Shown in pieces: positions 26,650 through 35,654 of a stretch of DNA of 64,000 bases. The notes beneath the pieces are model-generated. The model did no database searches. It worked only from the letters and a program-made list of their open reading frames with translations, and was not told where the DNA came from. The stretch comes from Halorubrum alkaliphilum (GTDB taxonomy: Archaea > Halobacteriota > Halobacteria > Halobacteriales > Haloferacaceae): contig NZ_JAGGKQ010000015.1 in assembly GCF_017873815.1 (NCBI RefSeq), positions 1 through 64,000 of the forward strand. The letters run 5' to 3'. The number at the start of each line of letters is the position of its first letter. Within the stretch, counting starts at the first letter, position 1. Made by a program: the position numbers and the translations under genes.

Positions 26650-27221
26650 TGGTGACCACCGCCGTCGACGGGCTCGCTCACGCCGAGTATCCCGCGGATA
26701 CGCTCTTGAAACGCCGACAGCGACCCGGTGTTGTCGATCTCGACATCGGCACGTTCGAGGGTCGCTCCGAGCCCCAGATCGAGTTCGCGATCGTCGCGCT
26801 CGCGAAGCGCCTTCAGGTCGGAGTCGGAGTCGTCACGACCGCGCTCTCCCAACCGCTCGGCGCGGAGTTCGAAGGGCGCGCGGACGGCGACGAGGGTGAA
26901 CTCGTCGCCGAACGCCTCGCGGAAGCGCTCCAACTCGACGGTCGAGCGGAGGCCGTCGACGAGCACCGTGTCCGCGTCGTGGGCCGCGGCAGCCTCGCGG
27001 ATCCGCGGCAGCGACCGTTCGGCGATCGCGTCGTCGCCCTCCTCCTCTCGGAGGAGGCCGGCCATTCGACCGTGATGTTCGGCCGGGTCGAGTCCGCGCT
27101 CGCGACACTCCTCGCGGATCACGTCGCCCATCACGACGACCGGGACGCCGGCGGCCTCGGCGACGTTGGCCGCCTCGCCCTTGCCGCTGCCCGGCAAGCC
27201 GACGGTACCGATGACGTTCAT
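26646..27221 (-). CDS. UPF0200 nucleotide/dephospho-CoA kinase-like protein
   Basis: A 191-residue P-loop kinase. The Walker A loop is GLPGSGKGEAANVAEAAG at the N terminus. MGDVIREECRERGLDP follows as the substrate/lid region, and LVDGLRSTVELERFREAFG and RLGERGRDDSDSDLKALRERD as later landmarks of UPF0200. The family is related to dephospho-CoA kinase and adenylate kinase, and an archaeal member has been proposed to make CoA, but I cannot assign the substrate here. It is the first gene of the two-gene operon with UPF0201. Confidence 0.85.
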   Translation of the reverse strand: MNVIGTVGLPGSGKGEAANVAEAAGVPVVVMGDVIREECRERGLDPAEHHGRMAGLLREEEGDDAIAERSLPRIREAAAAHDADTVLVDGLRSTVELERFREAFGDEFTLVAVRAPFELRAERLGERGRDDSDSDLKALRERDDRELDLGLGATLERADVEIDNTGSLSAFQERIRGILGVSEPVDGGGHQ

Positions 27222-27321
27222 TACCGACGGCTACTGCCGTGCCGGACTTAGGTCTGCTGTTGGACGCCCGTGAAAAAAGCGCGGGCCAGCCGTCGACCGG
27301 GCCGTAAACGACTCGGACCGG

Positions 27322-30216
27322 CTACAGTCCGCCGGTAAGCGCTGGCGGTCCGTTACCGTTGCCGGGCGGCCCGTTACCGTTGCCGGGCGGCCCGTCTCCG
27401 TTGCCGGGCGGCCCGTTACCGTTGCCGGGCGGCCCGTTACCGTTGCCGGGCGGCCCGTCTCCGTTGCCGGCTCCGTCACCCGGTCCGTTGCCGGGCGTGT
27501 CATCGGAACCGTCCGCCGGCCGCTCCTCGATCAGGATCTCGCCGTCGACGAGGCGGTCGGGGACATCGAGCGTCTCCCGGACCTCGTCAGCGACGAGGTC
27601 GCCGGCAACTGTGACGCCGCCCGACAGACGGAGCGTGTCGACGGTCGCCAGCGTCACGTCCCCGTCTACCGTCGCGCCGCCACGAGCCTCGAAGGCGTCG
27701 AGGTCGCCCGCGACGGACACCGCGCCAACGGAGGACCCACCGACCAGTTCGGCGTCGGCTCCGGTACCGATCTCGAGGGCACCGACCGACCCCGATCCGA
27801 CGACGGAGACGTCGCCGACCGACTCGACGGCGAGCGTCCCCGCGACCGCCGCGTTTCCGCGAACAGCGACCTCGTCGGCGGATTCCGCCGTCAGGTCGCC
27901 ACTGACGGTGCCGCTGCCGAGCAGACGCACGTCGCCCGCCACGTCACCCTCCACAGCGACATCCTCGACGGTGGCTGCGCCGCGGACGATTACGTCGCCC
28001 GCGACATCGCCGACCACGCGGACCTCGCCGTCGACGGTCGTGTCACCGCCGAGAACGACGTCGCCGTCGACCGGTCCGACGACCACGTCGCCGTCGACAT
28101 CCTCGCTGTTCAGTCGCACCTCGTCGACGCCGTCCGGCGTCTCGTCGTAGGTGAACGTCGTCGTCGTTGTTTCGTCAGCGGTGACGGAGAAGCTGACCGG
28201 CTCGGTGGTGCCGAAGTCCAGCGTCTCGGCGACGACGTCGAGCGATCCGGGCGGCACGTCCGTCAATGCGAACGTCCCGTCGTCACTCACCTGTACGGTG
28301 CGATCCGGTCCGAACGCGTCGGAATCAGCGGAGAACGTCACCCACGTTCCGGCGGCGAGCGACTCGCCGTCGGCGTCCGTCACCGTCCCCTCCAGCGTGC
28401 CGGTTTCGGGCGCTGTCAGCGTCACATCGGCCGTCTCGTCGGAACCGAGATCGACCGTGACCGGGTCGCTCTCGCCGCTGTCCTGCGAGGTGACCGTGAC
28501 CTCGTAGGTACCGAGCGCGACGCGGTCGACCGCGAAGCCGCCGTCGGCGTCGGTCTCGACCACGGTCGCGCCGTCGGACGCGTCCCCATCGAGCGCGTCG
28601 TAAGCGACGACGACCGTCTCGTCGGCGACCGGCTCGCCGTCGGCGTCGGTCACCGTGCCGGAGAGCGTCGCGGTCGTCGGTGCCTCTCCGTAGGTGAACT
28701 CCGTCGTCGCCGTCTCACCGGGGTCGACGCTCACCGAGACCGGGTCGGTCCCGCCGTCTGCGACGGTCTCGGCGGTCACGTCGTACTCGCCGGGCGCGAC
28801 GCCCTCGATCGAGAGGACGCCGTCGGCGTCGACCTGTCCCGTCAGCGGAGCCGCGAAGTCGTCGGCCGAGAGCGTCACCCACGTCCCCTCCGTGAGGGGG
28901 TCGCCGTCGGCGTCGGTGACGAGCGCGTCAAGCGCGCCGGTTTCGCCCGCGATCACCGCGAACGTCGCTGTCGTCTCGCCGTCGACCTCGACCGTCTCGG
29001 ACGCCTCGCCGGCCTCCTGCGTGGTGACGGTTGCGTCGTACGCGCCCGCGACCGGTGCCTCGACGGTGATCGCGCCGTCCGCGTCGGTCGTCGCGAACTC
29101 GACGACCTCCTCGCCGTCGGTGGCGTCGTCCGCGCCGTCGAGCGTCACGACGACATCGGTGTCAGCGAGCGGGTCGCCGTCCCCGTCGGTGATCGTGGCC
29201 GCGAGTTCGTCGCCGGGTTCGGGGTCGTCCTCGCCGACGACGAGATCACCGGCGACGGTCACCTCGTCCTCCTCGCCGACGAACGTTAGCGTCGGCTCGT
29301 ACTCGCCGGCGTCGGGGTTCTCGACCCCCTCGACGACGACGGATCCCTCGCCGGCGATGTCAGTCGTCGCGACGCCACTGAGATCGAACGTCGCCGCGCT
29401 GCCGTCGTAGCTGCCCTGGTTGACGCTGATCTCGGAGGTGTCCTCGCCGCTCGACAGCGTCCGCGTGAGCGTGACGGTCACGTCGTCGTTCGTCAGTCCG
29501 TCGAAGCTCGCCGCGTCCGGATAGTCGGCGACGATCTCGTCAACCTGGCCCTCGAAGTCGACGTCGTCGAACGCCCACGTGTGCGTGGAGTCGGCGTTCG
29601 CCGCCGCCGGATCCGCAGTCAACGACAGTCCCGTCGCGGGACCGTCGTCGTCATCCGCATCGTTGCCGTCATCCGCGTCGTCTCCGGAGTCAACGGTGAC
29701 GTCGGCGGTGACCGTCACCTCGTCCTCGTCACCGGTGAGGGTGATCGTCGGCTCGTACTCGCCGGCGTCGGGGTTCACGACCCCGTCGATGACGACCGAT
29801 CCCTCGCCGGCGATGTCCGTCGTGGCGAGGCCGCTGAGATCGAACGTCGCCGCGTTGCCGGCGTAGCTGTCTTGGTTGACGCTGATCTCGGATGTATCCT
29901 CGCCGCTCGACAGCGTCCGCGTGAGCGTGACGGTCACGTCATCGTCGGTGAGTCCGTCGAGACTCGTTTCGTCGGGATACGAGACGCTGATCGTGTCGAC
30001 CTCGCCCTCGAAGTCGACATCGTCGAACGCCCACGTGTGTGTGGAGTCGGCGTTCGCCGTCGCCGGATCGGCGTCGAGCGTCAGGCTCTCCGCGGGACCG
30101 TCGCTCGCGGCACCGAAGCCCACGGGAGCCATCGCGACGACGGCGAGGAGCATGACCGCGGCCAGCGCGACCGCACGAAGCCGGTCGCGGCCGCCGCCCG
30201 TTTCGCGAGTGCTCAC
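27322..30216 (-). CDS. large secreted surface protein with bactofilin-like repeats and GPPGNGN tail
   Basis: 964 residues. A Sec-type signal peptide (1-36) is followed by two copies of a 130-residue acidic beta domain (about 45-175 and 195-325, each starting near DADPATANADSTHTWAFDDV). Four or five carboxypeptidase-regulatory/CNA-B-like domains follow (about 330-690, each with VTDADGxPL). Then comes a regular Val/Gly/Asp-rich right-handed-coil-like block (about 700-880: GDVVVGPVDGDVVLGG, GDVAGDVRLLGSG), resembling bactofilin or polymer-forming domains. The end is six seven-residue GPPGNGN/D units. GTG start overlapping the upstream gene's stop. No C-terminal membrane anchor or PGF-CTERM is seen. 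Confidence 0.78.
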   Translation of the reverse strand: MSTRETGGGRDRLRAVALAAVMLLAVVAMAPVGFGAASDGPAESLTLDADPATANADSTHTWAFDDVDFEGEVDTISVSYPDETSLDGLTDDDVTVTLTRTLSSGEDTSEISVNQDSYAGNAATFDLSGLATTDIAGEGSVVIDGVVNPDAGEYEPTITLTGDEDEVTVTADVTVDSGDDADDGNDADDDDGPATGLSLTADPAAANADSTHTWAFDDVDFEGQVDEIVADYPDAASFDGLTNDDVTVTLTRTLSSGEDTSEISVNQGSYDGSAATFDLSGVATTDIAGEGSVVVEGVENPDAGEYEPTLTFVGEEDEVTVAGDLVVGEDDPEPGDELAATITDGDGDPLADTDVVVTLDGADDATDGEEVVEFATTDADGAITVEAPVAGAYDATVTTQEAGEASETVEVDGETTATFAVIAGETGALDALVTDADGDPLTEGTWVTLSADDFAAPLTGQVDADGVLSIEGVAPGEYDVTAETVADGGTDPVSVSVDPGETATTEFTYGEAPTTATLSGTVTDADGEPVADETVVVAYDALDGDASDGATVVETDADGGFAVDRVALGTYEVTVTSQDSGESDPVTVDLGSDETADVTLTAPETGTLEGTVTDADGESLAAGTWVTFSADSDAFGPDRTVQVSDDGTFALTDVPPGSLDVVAETLDFGTTEPVSFSVTADETTTTTFTYDETPDGVDEVRLNSEDVDGDVVVGPVDGDVVLGGDTTVDGEVRVVGDVAGDVIVRGAATVEDVAVEGDVAGDVRLLGSGTVSGDLTAESADEVAVRGNAAVAGTLAVESVGDVSVVGSGSVGALEIGTGADAELVGGSSVGAVSVAGDLDAFEARGGATVDGDVTLATVDTLRLSGGVTVAGDLVADEVRETLDVPDRLVDGEILIEERPADGSDDTPGNGPGDGAGNGDGPPGNGNGPPGNGNGPPGNGDGPPGNGNGPPGNGNGPPALTGGL
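27346..27470. repeat. 21-bp tandem repeat coding the GPPGNGN tail
   Basis: The unit ccgttgccgggcggcccgtt plus a, 21 bp, repeats about six times in frame at the 3' end of the large surface-protein gene. It encodes seven-residue GPPGNGN or GPPGNGD units, so its copy number can change without a frameshift. Confidence 0.85.
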
Positions 30217-33200
30217 GGCGCCACCACCGTCGTGCCCTCGGTGTACGCCTCAACGACCACGTCGAGCGTGTCGCGGTCGATGCGCCCAGCGGCCCAGTCG
30301 GCGGTCGCGCCGTCGAGCGCGTCGCGGTCGATCTCGCCGTCGTCGTTCGCGATCAGTTCGAGATACGCCTGCGTCTCGGGATCGAGGCCGGCGATCGGTC
30401 CCTCACCGACCGGATCGAACAGCGGGAAGTCGGCGTCAAACCGCGTCGTGACCGGAACAGCTGCGTCGCCGTCGAGATTCTCGGCGGCGTCGACGACTCG
30501 GTCGTCGTTCAGTCGGAGGTCGGAGCCAAGCCCCGCGGCGACCGCGTCGAGGTTCGAGCGGTTCTCGGCCGAGGCCGCGGTCGAGCCGAGGAGAACGACG
30601 GCACCGCCCGAGTCGCGGTAGTCGGCCAAGGCGTCGAGCTCGTCGTCTGTGTACGCGCGGCCGGGTGAGGTAAGGAACACCGCCGTCGGCTCGTCCTGTG
30701 CCGGGAGGGTGTTCACTACGTCGTTGAACTGACGGAGACGATTGCCGATCCCCTCCACGAACCGGAGGAACGTCTCGACGCGCTCCAAGGAGAGCGAGCC
30801 GTCCACGTCGAACTGGGCGTGACCCCCCTCGATGAGCACGTCGCCGTCGTTGTTCGAGAGGTACGTCGCGAGGTTGTAGAGGAACGGGAAGTTGCCGAAC
30901 TCCTCGACTCCCTCGATCCCCTCGTACGCCTCGTTGAACAGCATGCCGCCAACCATCGCCACGCGACGATCCTCGTCGACGCCGACGAGCGGCGCGTCCT
31001 CGTAGGCGTCGAACCCGTCTCCGCCGCTGTCGCCGCCCTCGAACGTCTCCTGCTCGGCCTCCTCACCGGCGTACACCGGGACGCGGTCGGCGGTGAGCGG
31101 CCCGTCCGCCGTCGTGATCGAGGAGGTCCGCGGGACGAACACCTCCTCGACGGGGTCGTTACGAACCGGCTCCAGCGCGTCGAAGTCGGCGGCCGACCAG
31201 ACGCCGCGTCCGTCCGCCAGCGCCGCCTCCTCGGCGGCCGCGAACTCGTCGTGTCGCGAGAAGCCGGACGAGTAGACGCGGGAGTAACCCTCCTCGACCG
31301 TTTCGAGGTTGTAGTCCACGTCGTAGTCGCCCTCGTAGGTGGCGTCCGGATCGTCGGCGTTGCCGGCGTCCGCGTCGAAGTCGTCCGAGTCGTAGTACAT
31401 GTACGAGAGGAGCCGCCCGAAGTTGCCGCGGATCGGCTCCACCTCGTCGAACTCCATCTTCACGCGGCGACCCTCGACGTTCGTCTCGCCGGCGTCGGCG
31501 TCGGGTGCCATCAACTCAAGCGCGAAGTCGGTCGCCAACCCACCCCACTCGTCGAGGTGGTCGAGGTCCTCGATCCCGAACCACTCTTCGGGATCGTTGG
31601 TCGCCGGCGCGGTCTCCGCCGTGTCGAACCCGAGGTGTCGGATCACGTCACGGTAGTCGTACTCGGAGTCGAACTCCACCTCGAAGGTGTCCCCGTCGAA
31701 CACGCGCACGACGCGGCCGTAGTACGCCTCGTCGCGCTGGAACTCGATCCCGATCGAGTCGTCACGCGCGCCGAAGTAGTCGAACGCGGTGTTGAAGTTC
31801 GAAGTCGCCACGTCGAAGTCGCCGGTCGGGTCGTTGACCTGATCCGAGTTGAACCGGAAGGCCAGGTCGAGCGCGTCGGCGATGGCGTTCAGGTTCTCCG
31901 TCTCGTCGAAGCCGAACGCGGTGTTGCCCTGCCCGCCAAAGTCGGACTCGTCGAACAAAAAGAGGCTCCCGCCGTCCGCGAGGAAGTCGTCGATCGCGTC
32001 GAGCTCGGCCCCCGAGAACGCCTCGCCCGGCGAGGGGACGACGAGCCCGTCGGCCTCGTCGAGTCCGGGCGACTCCAGCCCGGTGAACACGTCGAACCCC
32101 TCGTTGAAGTTCGTCGTCGTCGGGAGGAACGACTGGCCGGCGTTGTTCTCGAAGTCCTGTACCTGATCCGCGTTGAACCGGAAGGACAGGTCGAGCGCGT
32201 CGGCGATGGCGTTCAGGTTCGCCGTCTCCTCGTTGGTGAACTCTGACTCGTCGAGCAGGAACAGACTCCCGCCGTCCGCGACGAAGTCGACGAGCGCGTC
32301 GAGCTCAGCGTCGGTGTAGGCGTCGGCCGGCGAGGGGACGAACAGCGCGTCGCCCGGGATCTCGGTTTCTCCGTCGCCGCCGTCGCCCGCAGTGAAGAAG
32401 TCGAACTCGTCGTTGAAGTTGCTCGTTCGGGGAACGAACGGCGCAAAGCCGTTGTTCTCCTCGTCGACGACTTGGTCCGTGTTGAACCGGAAGCCGGCGT
32501 CAACCGCCGCCGCGATGTCGTTGAGCGTGTCCGTCGAATCCCCCTCGAAGTCCGCGGTGTCGTGGAGGAAGAGGACGCCGCCGTCCGCGACGAAGTCGGC
32601 GATGACATCGAGGTCGTCGCCGGGGAAACCGTCAGCGAGGTCGTCGTCCTCCGTGGCGATCATCAGCAGATCGACGTCGTCGACCGCGGCGGCAAAGGCG
32701 GCGTCGTCCGCGACCGACTCCACGTCGAATCCGCGGTCCTCAGCCTCGGACGCGAGTCCGGAGAAGTCGTCGAGCGACAGCGACTGCCCGTGGCTCTCGT
32801 CGAACAGCACCGTGCCCGTCCCGTCGAGCCGATCCTCCCACGCGTTGACGAGGAACGTCCGGTTGTCGTCCTCGTCGCTCGCGTCCGGAGCGAGCTCGGA
32901 GCCGACGCCGACCACGCCGTCGTCGACCGCAACGAGCGGGATGTCGGCGTCGATGTCCGCGTAGTCGACGAAGCCGGTTCCCGCCTCGTCGACGTTCTCG
33001 GCGGTCGATTCCGCCCACGCCGCGATCAGGCTCTCGTCAGTGAGCGGCTCCTCGTTCTCGTCGAGCAGGCTCGCCGTCGAGAAGAACTCCAACTCGTCGA
33101 CGCCGCCCGATTCCACTGCTCCATCGAGCAGGTCGGCGGCCGCCTCGAAGGTGTACCCCTCGCTCTCGACCGTGTCGGCGAACGCGCCGAACGTCGAGGA

Positions 33201-34097
33201 GTCGTAGAAGCTGTCGTGGGCGTCGTCCCACACCAGCGTCCCCTCCGAGCCGACCGTGTCAGCGAGCAGGTTGAGCGCGAACTGCTCGTTCGCCGTGGTG
33301 AAATCGCCGTCCTCGATCAGCTCCGGCGTGCCGAGCCCGACCACGTCGCCGTCGCGAGAGACGAGCGGGATCTCCTCGTCGTCGCCGTAGACGTGTGCGG
33401 CCTCGTCCCCGTCGTCGTCGACGTTCTCCGCGGTCGACTCCGCCCACACCATCACGTGTTCGGGGTTCGTCAGCGGCCCGCCGTTCGGGTCGACCTGACT
33501 CGCCGTCGACGGGAACAGAAGCGAGGACGTTCCGAGTATCTCGACGGTCGACTGGATATCGTACCCCGCGTTGGCCGCGTACTGGTCGAAGGAGTTGTAG
33601 TTCGAGAGCGCGAGCCCGCCGAACTGGTCGTGGCCCTCGTCCCAGAGCACGGTCCCCTCGCCGCCAAGCTTCTCGTCGAAGACGTTCAGCAGGAACTCCT
33701 CGTTGTCCAGATCGAAGCCGCCCTGATCGTCGCTCACGAGGTCGACGGAGCCGAACCCGACCACCGGCCCGTCCTCGGAGACGAGCGGGATCGGCTCGTC
33801 CTCGTAGACGACGGTCTCCGGCCCGTCGTCCGTCGTTTCGAAGTTCTCCGATCCCGGTGGTGCCCACATCACCACGTGCTCGGGATCCGCCAGTTCGCTC
33901 TCGCCGTCGGACGCTATCTGGCTCGCCGGCGAGTAAAAGGAGACCGCATCGAGATCGACTTCGGTGTTCGTCAGTGCCGATACCGGGGAAAACGACGAGC
34001 CGGACGCGACCGCCGCCGTACCGAGCGTAGCGCCGGCCAAGCCCAAGAACCCGCGTCTTCCGATTCCGCCACCGCCGTCCGATGGGTCATAACCCAT
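30213..34097 (-). CDS. Tat-exported multidomain protein with staphylococcal-nuclease domain
   Basis: 1294 residues. A twin-arginine signal (GRRGFLGLAGATLGTAAVA, about 12-31) marks it for export in folded form. Residues about 50-480 hold three repeats of a VVMWAP...VYEDEPIPLVS...LVWDEGHD type. Residues 480-775 hold three DUF4350-like repeats ending in DFVADGGSLFLLDESEF. Residues 791-975 are an SNase domain with Asp801 (VFDGDTFEVEF), Arg820 and Glu828 (IRHLGFDTAET) and Arg895 (GRLLSYMYY), matching the four catalytic positions of staphylococcal nuclease. More DUF4350-like sequence follows to 1230, then an EF-hand-like NDDGEIDRDAL segment. It is coupled by GTGA to the surface-protein gene. Confidence 0.85.
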   Translation of the reverse strand: MGYDPSDGGGGIGRRGFLGLAGATLGTAAVASGSSFSPVSALTNTEVDLDAVSFYSPASQIASDGESELADPEHVVMWAPPGSENFETTDDGPETVVYEDEPIPLVSEDGPVVGFGSVDLVSDDQGGFDLDNEEFLLNVFDEKLGGEGTVLWDEGHDQFGGLALSNYNSFDQYAANAGYDIQSTVEILGTSSLLFPSTASQVDPNGGPLTNPEHVMVWAESTAENVDDDGDEAAHVYGDDEEIPLVSRDGDVVGLGTPELIEDGDFTTANEQFALNLLADTVGSEGTLVWDDAHDSFYDSSTFGAFADTVESEGYTFEAAADLLDGAVESGGVDELEFFSTASLLDENEEPLTDESLIAAWAESTAENVDEAGTGFVDYADIDADIPLVAVDDGVVGVGSELAPDASDEDDNRTFLVNAWEDRLDGTGTVLFDESHGQSLSLDDFSGLASEAEDRGFDVESVADDAAFAAAVDDVDLLMIATEDDDLADGFPGDDLDVIADFVADGGVLFLHDTADFEGDSTDTLNDIAAAVDAGFRFNTDQVVDEENNGFAPFVPRTSNFNDEFDFFTAGDGGDGETEIPGDALFVPSPADAYTDAELDALVDFVADGGSLFLLDESEFTNEETANLNAIADALDLSFRFNADQVQDFENNAGQSFLPTTTNFNEGFDVFTGLESPGLDEADGLVVPSPGEAFSGAELDAIDDFLADGGSLFLFDESDFGGQGNTAFGFDETENLNAIADALDLAFRFNSDQVNDPTGDFDVATSNFNTAFDYFGARDDSIGIEFQRDEAYYGRVVRVFDGDTFEVEFDSEYDYRDVIRHLGFDTAETAPATNDPEEWFGIEDLDHLDEWGGLATDFALELMAPDADAGETNVEGRRVKMEFDEVEPIRGNFGRLLSYMYYDSDDFDADAGNADDPDATYEGDYDVDYNLETVEEGYSRVYSSGFSRHDEFAAAEEAALADGRGVWSAADFDALEPVRNDPVEEVFVPRTSSITTADGPLTADRVPVYAGEEAEQETFEGGDSGGDGFDAYEDAPLVGVDEDRRVAMVGGMLFNEAYEGIEGVEEFGNFPFLYNLATYLSNNDGDVLIEGGHAQFDVDGSLSLERVETFLRFVEGIGNRLRQFNDVVNTLPAQDEPTAVFLTSPGRAYTDDELDALADYRDSGGAVVLLGSTAASAENRSNLDAVAAGLGSDLRLNDDRVVDAAENLDGDAAVPVTTRFDADFPLFDPVGEGPIAGLDPETQAYLELIANDDGEIDRDALDGATADWAAGRIDRDTLDVVVEAYTEGTTVVAP

Positions 34098-34200
34098 GAC
34101 AGTTACTCACGAGATTCGTTTGAAAAACTTGCTATGTTCGGTCCGTCGACACCGAACGGGTACGTTGACTCCGGAGCTCTCCGGAGTCGGATCACGACCG

Positions 34201-34208
34201 TTTTTAAT
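34201..34208 (+). promoter_or_regulatory. TATA box of tRNA-Arg
   Basis: The run tttttaat lies 25-32 bases upstream of the first base of the tRNA, the standard spacing for an archaeal promoter. Confidence 0.6.
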
Positions 34209-34232
34209 CGGTGCCGCCGACGGGTGACGTGA

Positions 34233-34307
34233 GGGCACGTAGCTCAGCCAGGATAGAGCGTCGGACTTCTAATCCGATGGTCATGGGTTCGAATCCCATC
34301 GTGCTCG
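34233..34307 (+). tRNA. tRNA-Arg (anticodon UCU)
   Basis: A 75-base cloverleaf without intron. The acceptor stem pairs gggcacg (34233-34239) with cgtgctc (34300-34306), with one G-U pair, and the discriminator base is G at 34307. The anticodon stem cggac/atccg encloses the loop cttctaa, so the anticodon is TCT, reading AGA/AGG arginine codons. The T arm is tgggttcgaatccca. The CCA end is not encoded. Sequences downstream repeat its 3' end. Confidence 0.95.
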
Positions 34308-34328
34308 TTCGCTCCCTCCGGTTACTCA

Positions 34329-34500
34329 CGAGCACGATGAATCCCCGTTCGCTCCGCTCACGGCGATCCCATCGTGCTCGCTCTCTGCGAGCGAAGCGAG
34401 TGAGCACGTCTGATTTTGGTTCGAATCCCATCGTGCTCGGCTCTTCCGTTCGCGGGCACGATGAACTCCCGTTCGCTACACTCACGGGGGTCCCATCGTG
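34329..34500. repeat. degenerate copies of the tRNA-Arg 3' end
   Basis: The last 22 bases of the tRNA (34286-34307) recur exactly at 34418-34439. Shorter copies are atcccatcgtgctcg at 34366-34380 and tcccatcgtg at 34491-34500. Inverted partial copies are cgagcacgatga at 34329-34340 and gggcacgatga at 34454-34464. This is the pattern left when elements integrate into a tRNA 3' end and recreate it. The region 34308-34563 has no gene. Confidence 0.8.
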
Positions 34501-34563
34501 TCCGTCCGGAAACCGTCGGTTATCGGGGTGTTTCCGGGGCCCTCAACGGCGGTTAAGATCCCT

Positions 34564-35586
34564 TCAGTCCGCCACTTTCGGCGTCCCGAGGTACTTCTCG
34601 TTGATCTCGTACTCGCCGTCGTCGTTCTCGATCAGGTACTCGCCGTAGTAGGGAACGCGGTTCGCCACCACCGCCTCGAACGTTTCGGCGATCTCCGCGC
34701 GTGTCATCTCGCCCATCGAGCGAAGGTCGTCGTTTCGGTTGAGACACCCTTTTAAATATCCCTCGTGGGTGACGCGGACGCGGCCGCAGTTGGCACAGAA
34801 CTCCTCGTTCTCGACGGGGTCGACGATCTCGACCATGCCGCTCCCCTCCCCGTCGGCGTCAGCGTCGCTATCACCCTCCTCGCCCACGAAGTATCGCTTG
34901 CGGTCGTGCATCGCGCGGTGCTCGACACGGTGGGCGATGTCAGCGAGCCAATCGTGGACGCGTCCGATGTCGACGTTCCACTCGGGTTTGCCGGTGAGCT
35001 CCGGCATGTACTGGATGAGCTGGAGCTGGAGTCCCTCGTTGTCGGCGACGTGTTCGACCATTTCCTCGACGTAGCCCGCGGTGTGGGTGAACACGACCAT
35101 GTTGAGTTTCACGGGGTCGAGCCCGGCGTCGACGGCGGCTTTCACGCCCTCCAAGACCTGCTCGTACGCGCCCGACTTCGTCACCTCCGCGAAGTCGTCC
35201 GGATCGAGCGCGTCCTGTGAGACGTTGACGCGGTCGAGCCCGGCAGCCCTCAGGTCCTCTGCGCGCCCGGGGAGGAAGGTCCCGTTCGTCGTCATCGAGA
35301 CCTCCATCGAGTCGGGCGTGCGCTCGATGATCTCCTCAAGATCCTGTCGAAGCATCGGCTCTCCACCGGTGAACTTCACGGAGTCGACGCCGTACTCCTC
35401 GACGACCTCTAGGAACCGAACGACGTCGTCGGCGCTCATCTCGTCCTCGCTCGGCTCCATGGGACCGCGCGTGTCGCCGAGCCCCTCGTTGTGGCAGTAG
35501 ATACAGTCGAAGTTACAGCGGTCGGTGAGCGAGATCCGTACCCCCGTCACCTCCCGCCCGAAGTCGTCGGCGAGCGGCTCGGTCAT
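34564..35586 (-). CDS. moaA: GTP 3',8-cyclase
   Basis: A 340-residue radical-SAM enzyme that starts molybdopterin synthesis by converting GTP to 3',8-cyclo-GTP. The N-terminal cluster binding motif is Cys24-Cys28-Cys31 in [14 protein letters not shown], followed by the SAM-binding FTGGEPMLR. The C-terminal second cluster motif is [20 protein letters not shown] and then CLNRND, as in MoaA. An Asp-rich insert ([13 protein letters not shown]) sits before it. The final GG typical of bacterial MoaA is not seen; the protein ends GTPKVAD. No other moa gene is in this window. Confidence 0.94.
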   Translation of the reverse strand: MTEPLADDFGREVTGVRISLTDRCNFDCIYCHNEGLGDTRGPMEPSEDEMSADDVVRFLEVVEEYGVDSVKFTGGEPMLRQDLEEIIERTPDSMEVSMTTNGTFLPGRAEDLRAAGLDRVNVSQDALDPDDFAEVTKSGAYEQVLEGVKAAVDAGLDPVKLNMVVFTHTAGYVEEMVEHVADNEGLQLQLIQYMPELTGKPEWNVDIGRVHDWLADIAHRVEHRAMHDRKRYFVGEEGDSDADADGEGSGMVEIVDPVENEEFCANCGRVRVTHEGYLKGCLNRNDDLRSMGEMTRAEIAETFEAVVANRVPYYGEYLIENDDGEYEINEKYLGTPKVAD

Positions 35587-35654
35587 ACCGGATGGAAGCG
35601 ACTACGAGCGCTTAAGAGTCCGGGTCGTGGTCCGGTCGACGTAACCCTCAACAG

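Noticed and set aside
32472-34232. A 586-codon plus-strand open frame opposite the giant nuclease gene
   Set aside because: Antisense of a real gene with clear domains; the product is Arg/Val/Glu-rich without motifs.
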